A stretch of DNA of 64,000 bases from Mesorhizobium tamadayense (GTDB lineage Bacteria; Pseudomonadota; Alphaproteobacteria; Rhizobiales; Rhizobiaceae), in assembly GCF_003863365.1 (NCBI RefSeq), contig NZ_RQXT01000005.1:1-64000 (forward strand), in the 5' to 3' direction. Under the pieces are notes generated by a model, which had not been told where the DNA came from, made no database searches, and was given only the letters and a program-made list of their open reading frames with translations. Position numbers and translations under genes: made by a program. Below, piece after piece: positions 7,934 to 16,297 of the stretch. Within the stretch, counting starts at the first letter, position 1. Each line of letters begins with the position of its first letter.

Positions 7934-9190
7934 ATGGTCAGAAGATTTCTTTTCTCCGTGGTCTTCGCGCTGTCGTCGCTGATGGCGACGCACGCTTGGG
8001 CTGACATAACCATGCTCGTTCCCTCGGGAAGCGAGGGCGACGGCCTGAGAGCCGCTGCCGCCGACTATGCAAAGCTGAAGGGCACCAAAGTCGAGATCGT
8101 CCAGGCCCCCTACAGCAACGTCTTCGAACAGGCGGCCAACGCCGGCCAGACAAAATCGGGCGCCTTCGACATCGTTCTGATGGATGATCCGTGGATTCCG
8201 TTCTTCGCGGAAAACGCGCATCTTGAGGACCTGACGCCCTATTTCAAGAAGGCCGGGCTCGAAGGACCGGACAGCGACTTCCTGTCGAAATCCCTTGCAA
8301 TCTGCCGCAATCCCTACAACACGGGGCCTTACGTGTGCCTGCCCTATGTGGGAAACGCGCAGATGTTCTTCTATGACGCTGCCAAGTTCAAGGAAGCTGG
8401 CATTGAGGCACCGAAGACCTGGGACGACGTGCTGAAGGCAGCCAAGGCACTCTCCGAAAAAGGCGGCGGACGCTATTTCGGCTACGTCTTCCGGGGCGGC
8501 CAGGGCAACCCTGTCGTCGCCGACTTCATGCCGATCTTCTGGTCCTATGGCGCCGACATGTTCAACGGTGACCGGACAAAAGTGACGATCGACACGCCCG
8601 AAGGTGCTGCCGCGATGAAGACCTTCATGGCGCTGCGCGACGTCTCGCCGAAGGGTGTCGAGAGCTACAACGCCAACGAAGTCGGCCAGGCCCTGGCGGC
8701 GGGCACCGCAGCCTCGTCGATCAACTGGCCGAACTGGGTCGCGACTTTCGAAGACCCCAGCCAGTCGAAAATGGTCGGCAAGATCTCCTACTCGCCTATC
8801 CCGGCGGGCACCAAACCGGGCAGCTCGGAAATCGGCCACTGGACGATGGGCATCATGGCCGCGGCGAAGAACAAGCAGGAGGCCTTCGACTTCATGCTGT
8901 GGGCGACCTCACCGGAGCAGATGAAAATCTCGGCCGAGCGCGGCAACCCGCCGGTGCGGAAGTCGATCTTCACCGATGCCAGCCTGACCAGCCAGGAAAA
9001 ATTCCGGCATTATCCAGTGCTCATGCAAGCGATCGAAGCCTCGACGCCGCGTCCGCGTCATCCGAAGTGGCCTGAGATCGAGAACGCGTTCGGGATCGAG
9101 CTTTCCAAAGCCGTAGCTGGCACGGAAACGCCGCAGGAGGCGCTGAAGAGATCCCAGGCTGCGGTCGAAGAGATAACCGGCATAAAGTAG
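7934..9190 (+). CDS. Sugar ABC transporter, extracellular solute-binding protein (family 1)
   Basis: The 418-residue protein begins with a clear signal peptide (MVRRFLFSVVFALSSLMATHAWA) and has the two-lobed family 1 solute-binding pattern: ITMLVPSGSEGDGLRAAAAD, FDIVLMDDPWIPFFAENAHL, LPYVGNAQMFFYDAAKFKEA, and AAAKNKQEAFDFMLWATSPE near the C-terminus. It is periplasmic and delivers a carbohydrate-like ligand to the permeases encoded next. The ATG at 7934 follows GGGAGGAATACG. It heads an operon of transporter genes followed by two secreted proteins. A hairpin after its stop probably keeps expression of the binding protein above that of the membrane components, as is usual for such operons. The ligand cannot be inferred. 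Confidence 0.93.
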   Translation: MVRRFLFSVVFALSSLMATHAWADITMLVPSGSEGDGLRAAAADYAKLKGTKVEIVQAPYSNVFEQAANAGQTKSGAFDIVLMDDPWIPFFAENAHLEDLTPYFKKAGLEGPDSDFLSKSLAICRNPYNTGPYVCLPYVGNAQMFFYDAAKFKEAGIEAPKTWDDVLKAAKALSEKGGGRYFGYVFRGGQGNPVVADFMPIFWSYGADMFNGDRTKVTIDTPEGAAAMKTFMALRDVSPKGVESYNANEVGQALAAGTAASSINWPNWVATFEDPSQSKMVGKISYSPIPAGTKPGSSEIGHWTMGIMAAAKNKQEAFDFMLWATSPEQMKISAERGNPPVRKSIFTDASLTSQEKFRHYPVLMQAIEASTPRPRHPKWPEIENAFGIELSKAVAGTETPQEALKRSQAAVEEITGIK

Positions 9191-9211
9191 CTGGCCGCAT
9201 GGTGATTGAAG

Positions 9212-9243
9212 TGGAGCGATATCCGGAGATACCGCTCCATTTT
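9212..9243 (+). terminator. Attenuator-like hairpin between binding-protein and permease genes
   Basis: TGGAGCGATATC (9212-9223) pairs with GATACCGCTCCA (9228-9239), one mismatch, across the loop CGGA and is followed by TTTT (9240-9243). It looks like a short intrinsic terminator or 3' stabilising structure that would enrich binding-protein mRNA over the distal genes. Confidence 0.6.
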
Positions 9244-9340
9244 ACCGGATCAGCTCTCGGGCAAGCACAAGCGTACGCGCCGGCTTTGGCTCTCCGGGTC
9301 GCCATGGTATGATTGACCGAAATGACGGATAGAACTTCCG

Positions 9341-10246
9341 ATGACCGTCTCTATCGGTGCGAAGTTCGGAAATTCGTTCGAGCGGTGGTTTGAGCGCCAC
9401 CTCCGGGTATTGATGCTTGCGCCAGCCATGCTGGTGCTCCTGACGCTCACAATATTCCCGTCGATCTACATGATCATTGCAGCGGCAACACGGATCAGCC
9501 CGAATCCCGACCTGCCCTGGCAATTTGCCGGCGCTGACAATTTTCTGCGGCTTCTCACCGACGAGCAGTTTCACGTCGGCTTGTGGAACACGATGGTGTT
9601 CACCGTCTTCGCCGTTGGCACCGAGTTCCTTCTCGGCCTCGGCCTAGCCTTGCTGCTCGACCGATACATCCGGCGCCTGAATTTCCTGAAAACGATCCTG
9701 ATGCTGCCGATGATGCTGCCGCCGGTTGCGGTCGCGATTACCTGGAAGCTCATCTACGAGCCACAATTCGGCGTGCTCAACGAGATCATGTTCCGGCTCG
9801 GCCTGCCCCTCCAGGCTTGGGCCGGCGACGTCCGGCTGGCTATGTTCTCCGTGATCGTCGCCGACGTCTGGCAATGGACGCCGTTCATGTTCCTGCTGAT
9901 GCTTGCCGGGCTCGCCAGCCTGCCGGACGAGCCCTACGAGGCAGCGGCGATTGACGGCGCCTCCGCCTGGCGGCAGTTCTGGGATCTGACGCTGCCGTTC
10001 TTGAAGCCGGTCATCGCCATCGCGCTGCTGTTGCGCATAATGGACGCGCTGCGGCTCTTCGACCTCGTCTTCATCTTGACCGGCGGCGGACCCGCCGACC
10101 GGACCAAGACGCTCAGTCTCTACATTTACCAAGTGGCATACCGCTTCGCCGACCCCAGCTATGCGGCCGCCATCTCGCTTTTCGTGCTGTTCACGACCGT
10201 CGCGTTCAGCACCTGGTTCATCAAGCGCATGCGGCTTGCCGACTAG
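9341..10246 (+). CDS. Sugar ABC transporter permease (MalF/UgpA type)
   Basis: This 301-residue inner-membrane protein has six predicted hydrophobic segments. The cytoplasmic EAA loop reads EAAAIDGASAWRQFWDLTLP, the contact point for the ATPase. It is one half of the heterodimeric channel, with the next gene supplying the other half 7 bp downstream. Length and the TGGGPADRTKTLSLYIYQ segment are typical of MalF-type carbohydrate permeases without the long periplasmic insertion of enteric MalF. The ATG at 9341 precedes a charged N-terminus and the first membrane span. Confidence 0.94.
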   Translation: MTVSIGAKFGNSFERWFERHLRVLMLAPAMLVLLTLTIFPSIYMIIAAATRISPNPDLPWQFAGADNFLRLLTDEQFHVGLWNTMVFTVFAVGTEFLLGLGLALLLDRYIRRLNFLKTILMLPMMLPPVAVAITWKLIYEPQFGVLNEIMFRLGLPLQAWAGDVRLAMFSVIVADVWQWTPFMFLLMLAGLASLPDEPYEAAAIDGASAWRQFWDLTLPFLKPVIAIALLLRIMDALRLFDLVFILTGGGPADRTKTLSLYIYQVAYRFADPSYAAAISLFVLFTTVAFSTWFIKRMRLAD

Positions 10247-10253
10247 AGGACCT

Positions 10254-11102
10254 ATGGCGCACCGCCGAAAGAGCATCGGAATCCAGCGCATCGCCGCCTA
10301 TGCGACGATCGCCGTAGCGCTCGTAGTCACCCTCTTCCCGGTCTACTGGATCGCAGCCAACTCGTTCAAATACGACATCGACATCTTCTCGATACCGCCG
10401 CAATGGATCCCCGCCAATCCGACATCGAAGCATTACCACGCCGCTTTCGTCGAGCGGCCTTTCCTAATCTATGCATTGAACAGCCTGATCATCGCGGTCT
10501 CGACGACGCTTGTTTCGGTCGTCTTCGGCTCCCTGGCCGGCTATGCGCTCGCCCGTTTCCAGTATCCGGGCAGATGGCGCTACCAGATCTCGTTCTGGAT
10601 CCTGTCGACGCGCATGATGCCACCCATCGTGACGATCATCCCGCTCTACATCGCCTTCAACCATCTCGGCATGCTGAACACGAAGCCTGCGGTGATCATC
10701 GCCTATACGGCGTTCAACCTGCCTTTCGCTACCTGGATGATGAAGAGCTACTTCCAGGACCTGCCGGTCGAGCTCGAAGAGGCGGCGATGGTCGACGGCG
10801 ACACGCGATGGGGCGCGTTCCTGCATGTCGCTTTGCCGCTCGCCCGTCCCGGGCTGGCGGCCACGGCCATCTTTTGCCTGATCATTTCGTGGAACGAGTT
10901 CCTGCTCGCGCTCATCCTGACCCTAACCGAACGGTCGCAGACACTGCCGATCGGCATTGCCGGGCGCGTCACCCAGTACAACACCTATTGGGGCGAAATC
11001 AGCGCCGCCGGCTTCACTGCCTGCATCCCGATCATGATCTTCGCCTTCGTCGTCCAGAAACACCTGGTTCGCGGCATCTCGTTCGGCGCGGTCAAGGGGT
11101 GA
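10254..11102 (+). CDS. Sugar ABC transporter permease (MalG/UgpE type)
   Basis: This 282-residue inner-membrane protein carries six hydrophobic segments and the EAA loop EEAAMVDGDTRWGAFLHVAL. AANSFKYDIDIF, RFQYPGRWRY and the C-terminal QKHLVRGISFGAVKG are typical MalG signatures. It pairs with the upstream permease. ATG 10254 follows AGAGGACCT, 7 bp after the previous stop; the in-frame ATG further upstream lies inside the preceding gene and is rejected. The ATPase gene begins 3 bp after its stop, consistent with translational coupling. Confidence 0.94.
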   Translation: MAHRRKSIGIQRIAAYATIAVALVVTLFPVYWIAANSFKYDIDIFSIPPQWIPANPTSKHYHAAFVERPFLIYALNSLIIAVSTTLVSVVFGSLAGYALARFQYPGRWRYQISFWILSTRMMPPIVTIIPLYIAFNHLGMLNTKPAVIIAYTAFNLPFATWMMKSYFQDLPVELEEAAMVDGDTRWGAFLHVALPLARPGLAATAIFCLIISWNEFLLALILTLTERSQTLPIGIAGRVTQYNTYWGEISAAGFTACIPIMIFAFVVQKHLVRGISFGAVKG

Positions 11103-11105
11103 GCC

Positions 11106-12170
11106 ATGGCCTCGGTCGTCTTCCAGGACGTGGTCAAGAAGTTCGGCACCTTCACCGCGGTCAGCGATCTCAATCTTGAGGTGCGCGACAAGGAGTTTCT
11201 CGTCCTGCTCGGACCTTCGGGCTGCGGCAAGACCACGACCATGCGCATGGTAGCCGGCCTCGAGGAGGTTACGGCCGGAGAGATCTTCATCGGCGGCGAC
11301 CGGGTCAACGACGTGCTGCCGAAATATCGCGACGTCGCGATGGTCTTCCAGTCCTACGCGCTCTACCCTCACCTCAGCGTCGCCGATAATATCGGCTACC
11401 CCTTGAAGATCCGCAAGGTGCCGCAGGACAAGCAGCGCCAGATGGTCATGGAAGTGGCGCGCCGCGTCGAGCTCGACGGCCTGCTCGACCGGCTGCCGAA
11501 GCAACTCTCCGGCGGGCAGCGCCAGCGCGTCGCGCTGGCCCGCGCCATCATCCGCACACCAAAGGTGTTCTTGATGGACGAACCGCTGTCCAATCTCGAT
11601 GCCAAGCTGCGGGTCCAGATGCGGGCCGAACTCAAGCACCTCCAGCACGAGCTGCAGGTGACGACGATCTACGTCACCCACGACCAGATCGAGGCGATGA
11701 CGCTCGCTCACCGGGTGGCGGTGATGAACAAGGGGGTGATCGAGCAGCTCGGCACGCCGAGGCAGATCTACAACGACCCGCGCACCCTTTTCGTCGCGGG
11801 CTTCATCGGTTCGCCGCCGATGAACCTGATCGACGGTGAGGTCAAGGACGGGGTCTTCACGAGCCTCGGCGGCGTCAGGGTCGACGGCCTCGGGAGCGCG
11901 AACGCTGCGAGCGCCGTATTGGGCGTCCGCCCGGAGGACATCCACGTCCTGCCTGCCGGAAGCGAAAAGACCAATGTCATGGCCCCGATCTATTCGGTCG
12001 AACTGACCGGCGAAAGCACCCTGGTCACCCTGCGCGCCGGAGCGGCCTTGCTCACTGTTCGCGCCGACAAGAACTTTGTGGGCGACTTCGATCAGATGGT
12101 AGAGATCGGCTTTGCGCCCGGACGGGTGTTCCTGTTTGATCGCCAGAGCCAGGACCGTGTTGACTTCTAG
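11106..12170 (+). CDS. Sugar ABC transporter ATP-binding protein (MalK/UgpC type)
   Basis: The 354-residue cytoplasmic ATPase has Walker A GPSGCGKTT, Q-loop VFQSYALYPH, signature LSGGQRQRVALARAI, Walker B VFLMDEPLSNLDAKLR and the switch His in YVTHDQIEAMTL. Beyond residue 240 it has the MalK-type regulatory (TOBE/OB-fold) domain: GFIGSPPMNLIDGEV, VLGVRPEDIHVLP, and a C-terminal FDRQSQDRVDF. It energises import by the two preceding permeases. The following secreted-protein gene starts at or before its stop, so the operon continues. Confidence 0.95.
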   Translation: MASVVFQDVVKKFGTFTAVSDLNLEVRDKEFLVLLGPSGCGKTTTMRMVAGLEEVTAGEIFIGGDRVNDVLPKYRDVAMVFQSYALYPHLSVADNIGYPLKIRKVPQDKQRQMVMEVARRVELDGLLDRLPKQLSGGQRQRVALARAIIRTPKVFLMDEPLSNLDAKLRVQMRAELKHLQHELQVTTIYVTHDQIEAMTLAHRVAVMNKGVIEQLGTPRQIYNDPRTLFVAGFIGSPPMNLIDGEVKDGVFTSLGGVRVDGLGSANAASAVLGVRPEDIHVLPAGSEKTNVMAPIYSVELTGESTLVTLRAGAALLTVRADKNFVGDFDQMVEIGFAPGRVFLFDRQSQDRVDF

Positions 12171-12171
12171 A

Positions 12172-12924
12172 ATGCTCCTCGCCGTCGCGGCATTCCTGTG
12201 GACCGGAGGTGCCGTGGCCGGCGAGGAAGTTATTGCGGACAACCCGCTTGTCGAAATACCGGGAGGCCCGTTCGCCTTCGGCAACGACACCGGCGATGAA
12301 AACGAGCGGCCGCGACACCTCGTCAAAGGCCAGGCCTTTGCCATGAACCAGACCGAAATCACCAACGCGCAATATCGCCGCTTCGTCGCGGCGACGGGAC
12401 ATCGCGCTGCTTTCTACGACAGGCATCCCTCTCTCGGCCTGCCCGACCACCCGGTCGTCGGCGTCAGCTTTGCTGATGCTGAGGCGTTCTGCGCCCATTA
12501 CGGCCTGAAGCTGCCGTCCGAGCAAGAATACGAACGTGCGGCGCGCGGGCCACAAGGAGCGCGCTTTCCCTGGGGCGATGCGCCGGTCGACCCGACACGC
12601 GCCAACTATGGACGCGACGCCTGCTGCGACGAGGAGGCCAGCGACGGCCATGACATGACGGCACCCGCCCGGTCGTTTCCGCTGGGCGCGAGCAGGGAGG
12701 GCCTGCTCAACCTCGTCGGCAACGTGTGGGAATGGACCCGCGACTTCTATGCGCCTTACGGCGGCGAAGCACCGCCCGAACTCGCCGGAAAGTATCGAGT
12801 GCTTCGCGGTGGCGCGTGGAACAGCGACCCCACCCGCCTGAGCACGACCCACCGGCTTGCCTACGACCCTGATTTTCGCTTCGCCGCCAACGGAGGCTTT
12901 CGATGCGTGCGCACACCGGATTGA
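12172..12924 (+). CDS. Secreted SUMF1 / formylglycine-generating-enzyme-like fold protein
   Basis: The approximately 250-residue product starts with a signal peptide (MLLAVAAFLWTGGAVAGEEV) and then follows the FGE-sulfatase fold: LVEIPGGPFAFGND, MNQTEITNAQYRRFVAATGH, HPVVGVSFADAEAFCAHYGL, LPSEQEYERAARGP, FPWGD, NLVGNVWEWTRDFY, RVLRGGAWNS and GFRCVR. Where true formylglycine-generating enzymes have the copper-binding cysteine pair (after RGGS), this protein reads GGAWNSDPTRLSTTHRLAYD, so that catalytic pair is absent. It is probably a binding or other non-FGE member. The start is either ATG 12172 or GTG 12157 (after AGGACC), the latter overlapping the ATPase gene; its 3' end overlaps the next gene by 22 bp. 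Confidence 0.82.
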   Translation: MLLAVAAFLWTGGAVAGEEVIADNPLVEIPGGPFAFGNDTGDENERPRHLVKGQAFAMNQTEITNAQYRRFVAATGHRAAFYDRHPSLGLPDHPVVGVSFADAEAFCAHYGLKLPSEQEYERAARGPQGARFPWGDAPVDPTRANYGRDACCDEEASDGHDMTAPARSFPLGASREGLLNLVGNVWEWTRDFYAPYGGEAPPELAGKYRVLRGGAWNSDPTRLSTTHRLAYDPDFRFAANGGFRCVRTPD

Positions 12925-13922
12925 TTGCCCTTTCGCTGATGGCGATCGCAACGCGAGGGTTGGCGGAGCCGAAGGCCGCGCCGGGATACGAAGTCGAAAT
13001 CGCGCGAAAGCCGGGGGCGATCTTCGCTGGCCTTGCACGCGACGGGGATGCGCTTCTGGTCACGGACATAGCCGACGGCCGCCTCTACAGGCGCACCCCG
13101 AACGGCCGTTTCACCGCTTTCGGGCCGGTCCTGCCGCATGGCACCGACGTCATGGGCGATCCGACCGGCCCCTATCGGGTCGAGCGCCATGGAAGCGGCT
13201 ATCTCGTCGCCCAGGGCTGGACGCCGGCGGGCCATGACGAGGACCCCAACGACCACGCGATGCTCGAAGTCGACGAGGGCGCCGTCACGAGGGTCGTCAG
13301 CAACGACTTCTGGAACCCGTACGACTTCGCCTTGTCGGGCGACACACTCTATGTCGTCGACGCCGCGCGGAACTCCGTCGAACGCCTTCTGGCCGACGGA
13401 AGCGGCCGGAAGCAGCTCTTCGCCTTTGCCCGGCTGAGCACCAGCGGCCAGGCCCTCACCGCCCTGTCGCCTACCGAGTTCGGCGATAGGCAGAAATACG
13501 AGTTCGACGCGGTGCCGACCGGTGTCGCCGCGCACGGCGGCCGGCTTTACGTTTCCCTGTTCGGTGGATTTCCCTTCGTTGCCGGCAGCGGCCGTATCGT
13601 CTCGCTGCCGCAGGCCGGCCAAGCAGCCAGCGCCCGCATCGAGGCCGCCGGCCTAAATGCTCCGGTCGATGTCGTCTTCGATGCGAAGGGCGAGATGCTG
13701 GTCCTCGAGCACGGCACCTTCGATCAATCCGGTGGCTGGGCTTCCGACAGCGGCAGGCTTCTCGGCTTGAACCTCGTCTCGGGAAAGAGGCAGGTGCTTC
13801 TCGATGGGCTGACCCGACCGGTCGACGTGCTCCCCCTCGACAATGGCGCTATCGTCGTCTCACAGCTGGACGGGAAGCTCGTCTTTCTCGAACAGGCCGG
13901 GACTACCCAGCCGCACCCCTGA
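12903..13922 (+). CDS. Secreted beta-propeller protein (ScyD/ScyE or SMP-30-like)
   Basis: The 339-residue product has a signal peptide (MRAHTGLIALSLMAIATRGLA) and repeated propeller blades: FAGLARDGDALLVTDIADGR, WNPYDFALSGDTLYVVDAAR, VPTGVAAHGGRLYVSLFGGF, LNAPVDVVFDAKGEMLVLEH, LTRPVDVLPLDNGAIVVSQL. The pattern suits the ScyD/ScyE family, and NHL or SMP-30-like propellers are possible. It is exported, and its gene overlaps the SUMF1-like gene by 22 bp (start 12903, previous stop 12924), so the two are almost certainly co-translated. No enzymatic residues can be assigned; a periplasmic role in handling the transporter's substrate is a guess from context. Confidence 0.75.
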   Translation: MRAHTGLIALSLMAIATRGLAEPKAAPGYEVEIARKPGAIFAGLARDGDALLVTDIADGRLYRRTPNGRFTAFGPVLPHGTDVMGDPTGPYRVERHGSGYLVAQGWTPAGHDEDPNDHAMLEVDEGAVTRVVSNDFWNPYDFALSGDTLYVVDAARNSVERLLADGSGRKQLFAFARLSTSGQALTALSPTEFGDRQKYEFDAVPTGVAAHGGRLYVSLFGGFPFVAGSGRIVSLPQAGQAASARIEAAGLNAPVDVVFDAKGEMLVLEHGTFDQSGGWASDSGRLLGLNLVSGKRQVLLDGLTRPVDVLPLDNGAIVVSQLDGKLVFLEQAGTTQPHP

Positions 13923-14234
13923 ATATCTGTAATCGATGGCGTCGCCGGCGCTATAGGAATGCGCTGCGAAACACCATCCGCAGCCATATCCCATTGACGG
14001 TACCGTGATTTTGGCGGCGCGATAAGAAAATCAAAGCGTCAGAAAGACCGTCAAGCGTTTTCCAAAAATGGCAGGCGATATGTGACGACTATTTTGCCTT
14101 CGAAAGAAGTGACTTATCTATTGCGATAGGGATTGGATAGCTGACGCGACGGGTGAGGCGCTTTCGGCTAGTCGCGGCCAGTCTTCTTGCAATGGAGCTT
14201 CTTCACGCCGTGAAGCCGACCAAAGTCAACGACT
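13923..14234. other. Intergenic region ahead of the RpiR-like gene
   Basis: No coding signal was found. The stretch separates the end of the first sugar operon from the start of the second gene set, and includes a relatively AT-rich segment (about 14010-14140) that probably holds the promoter of the short regulator gene. I see no strong terminator. Confidence 0.4.
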
Positions 14235-14528
14235 ATGCGAAAGGCTCTCAACAAAATCGTCAAACCACCCTACGGCCCACCTAGCGATTTACGCACCCTG
14301 AAAGAGGATATTGCGGCGCGACGTGTGGTTCTGCCCGGACGGTTCGAACAAATCGGCCGATATGCCTTGGAGAACCCCGAGGACATAGCTTTCGGGACTT
14401 GTCGACAAATCGCAGCTTCGGTTGGCGCGAGCGAGTCGTCGGTATCGCGCTTTGTAGACGCCTTAGGGTTCAATAGTTTCGCTGAATTTAGAGCTATCTT
14501 TCAAGCCTACATCCGCGACCGAAACTGA
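14235..14528 (+). CDS. Truncated RpiR-family regulator (HTH domain only)
   Basis: The 97-residue product is the N-terminal HTH_6 domain of MurR/RpiR regulators: LKEDIAARRVVLPGRFEQIG, ENPEDIAFGTCRQIAASVGA, SESSVSRFVDALGFNSFAEF and RAIFQAYIRDRN at its end. Full-length family members are about 280-300 residues with a sugar-phosphate-binding SIS domain; here a stop comes right after the HTH domain and no SIS sequence follows. It lies 683 bp upstream of a sugar ABC operon and may once have regulated it. It could be a residual DNA-binding protein or a pseudogene. Confidence 0.7.
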   Translation: MRKALNKIVKPPYGPPSDLRTLKEDIAARRVVLPGRFEQIGRYALENPEDIAFGTCRQIAASVGASESSVSRFVDALGFNSFAEFRAIFQAYIRDRN

Positions 14529-14615
14529 AAAAGGGAGCGGCAAAAACTGGGTTCGCCGGCCGACCAGCCCCGACGGCTGCTTTGATCGCCATCGCTTCTT
14601 AGATGGATCCGCCCT

Positions 14616-14720
14616 TAGAGCAATTCCAGGAAAAGTGTGACACGGTTTTCCGTCAGGAATTGCGTCAAAACAAAGAGATAGAGCGGTTCGCCGCTTCTAT
14701 GAAACGGTGAAACGCTCTAG
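14616..14720. repeat. Rhizobial intergenic mosaic-type repeat (RIME-like, two-hairpin)
   Basis: The sequence TAGAGCAATTCCAGGAAAAG at the left and GAAACGCTCTAG at the right bound two imperfect hairpins: GCAATTCC…GGAATTGC (with GGAAAA/TTTTCC inside), and AGAGCG…CGCTCT. This arrangement matches, from memory, the abundant palindromic intergenic elements of Mesorhizobium and other rhizobia. It is non-coding; such elements can stabilise or end transcripts. Confidence 0.75.
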
Positions 14721-15211
14721 AGCTACAGCGATACATGCCGAGATTCTACACTCGAACTCGAGTTGGGAACGTGGTGTAAACGGCTGGTCCGCCGATTCCG
14801 CGAGATTGCGCGGCATTCCTCCGCGTCGCAGGCGAATTGCCGCGAGATATCGATGGCAGGGAAGCGGCTCACCCGTCGCCGCGGCGACCAATATGCCAAT
14901 TCGCCCGGCTGCCGCAGTCCACGCCGAATTCGGCGAGCCCAGAGTAGTGCAAGGCCGACGCCGAAGACCAAATGCAAGATCTCGCTGAACCATGTTATAA
15001 TGCGTGCGCATCATAGCATGCGTTACAGGTTAATTGGCCTGAGCGGCGACGACGGAACGTTGCGGCGCTATCATTGAAGAGACTTATCGAGTGGACACAA
15101 TCAAACGCTCGGCTTCCTGCAATCAGCGATAAGCGCTTGAAACGATTCAGCATTGCAACGGATTCCTCCGCCTGATTTTCGCCGCTAGAAGCAGTTGAGG
15201 AGGAGAGAAAA
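14721..15211. other. Leader region of the second sugar ABC operon
   Basis: I find no convincing gene. The distal part (about 15060-15200) should hold the promoter of the binding-protein gene. TGAAACGATTCA at 15138-15149 is a near-palindrome of the type bound by LacI-family regulators, a weak hint of sugar control. GAGGAGAGAAAA at 15197-15208 is the ribosome-binding site for the gene at 15212. Confidence 0.4.
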
Positions 15212-16198
15212 ATGCTGCGGAAACACGCGCTGTTTGCAGTCGCGGGCGCAATGGCTCTGGCCATAGCGTCACACGGCGCCCACGCTGCCGCGAAGATCAA
15301 GATCGGCTTCCTGCCGGGTGTCGTCGATCCATTCTATCAGGTCATGCAGATCGGGGTTGAGGCTGCCGCGAAGGACCTCGGGGTTGACGTCGTCACGCAG
15401 GTGCCGCCGACTTGGGGCGTCGATATTCAGACGCCGATCCTCGATTCGATGGTTGCCCGCGGCGACCTGGACTACATCGTTACCGCGCCGACCGACAAGG
15501 ATCAGATGGTCGGCCCGTTGAAGGCAGCTGTCGACGCCGGCATCAAAGTCATCACCGTTGACACCTTTCTCGGTGATGGAGACTACGTCAACGGCCCGGT
15601 GAAGTTCCCGATCAGTTACATTGGTTCGGACAATATCGAAGGCGGCCGTATCTCGGCGCGCGGGCTCGCGAAGGCGATCGGCGGAAAAGGCACTGTTTAT
15701 ATCAATTCGACGAACCCCAACGTCAGCTCCGTTGAAGGCCGTGAAAAGGGCTTCAAGGAGGTGATGGAGAAGGAGTTCCCGAATATCAAGGTGCTCGGGC
15801 CAGACTACAATCTCGACGACCCCAACAAGGCCACGCAGCAGACCGCCGCGGTGCTCGAACGCGACCCCGGACTCGGCGGCGTGTTCGGAACCAACGTCTT
15901 CAGCGCGCAGGGGGCGGGCGCGGCGGTCGTAAATGCGGGCCTCGGCGGCCATGTCCAGGTCGTCGCTTATGACGCAACAAAGCTGGCCATCGAGTTGCTG
16001 AACAAGGGCGTAGTTACGCTGGTGCTGGCGCAGAAGCCCTACGATATGGGCTACATGGCGGTGCAATTTGCGGTGGCCGACGCGGCCGGGGTGACCAGCC
16101 TGCCGCGCCGCGTCGAGACAGGTTTTGCCATCATTGACAAGGAGAACGTAAAGGACCCGACGATCGCTCGCTTCATCTACCAAGTTCCGGGGAAATAA
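15212..16198 (+). CDS. Sugar ABC transporter substrate-binding protein (RbsB/periplasmic-binding type)
   Basis: The 328-residue protein has a signal peptide (MLRKHALFAVAGAMALAIAS, cleavage near AHAAAK) and the type I periplasmic-binding fold of ribose/xylose/fructose-binding proteins: IKIGFLPGVVDPFYQVMQIG, DYIVTAPTDKDQMVGPLKAA, GIKVITVDTFLGD, YIGSDNIEGGRISARGLAKA, VYINSTNPNVSSVEGREKGF and VVAYDATKLAIELLNKGVVT. It captures a monosaccharide-like ligand in the periplasm for the permease and ATPase encoded downstream. The start has a strong ribosome-binding site (GAGGAG). The specific sugar is unknown. Confidence 0.93.
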   Translation: MLRKHALFAVAGAMALAIASHGAHAAAKIKIGFLPGVVDPFYQVMQIGVEAAAKDLGVDVVTQVPPTWGVDIQTPILDSMVARGDLDYIVTAPTDKDQMVGPLKAAVDAGIKVITVDTFLGDGDYVNGPVKFPISYIGSDNIEGGRISARGLAKAIGGKGTVYINSTNPNVSSVEGREKGFKEVMEKEFPNIKVLGPDYNLDDPNKATQQTAAVLERDPGLGGVFGTNVFSAQGAGAAVVNAGLGGHVQVVAYDATKLAIELLNKGVVTLVLAQKPYDMGYMAVQFAVADAAGVTSLPRRVETGFAIIDKENVKDPTIARFIYQVPGK

Positions 16199-16297
16199 AC
16201 TGGCCCGGCTGGAATAAAGTCGGGGTGCTCTTGCACGGCGCCCTCGATCTGATTTCGGTTCCTGTTCATCCCTCCATATTTTCGAGGAAACCGGTAC

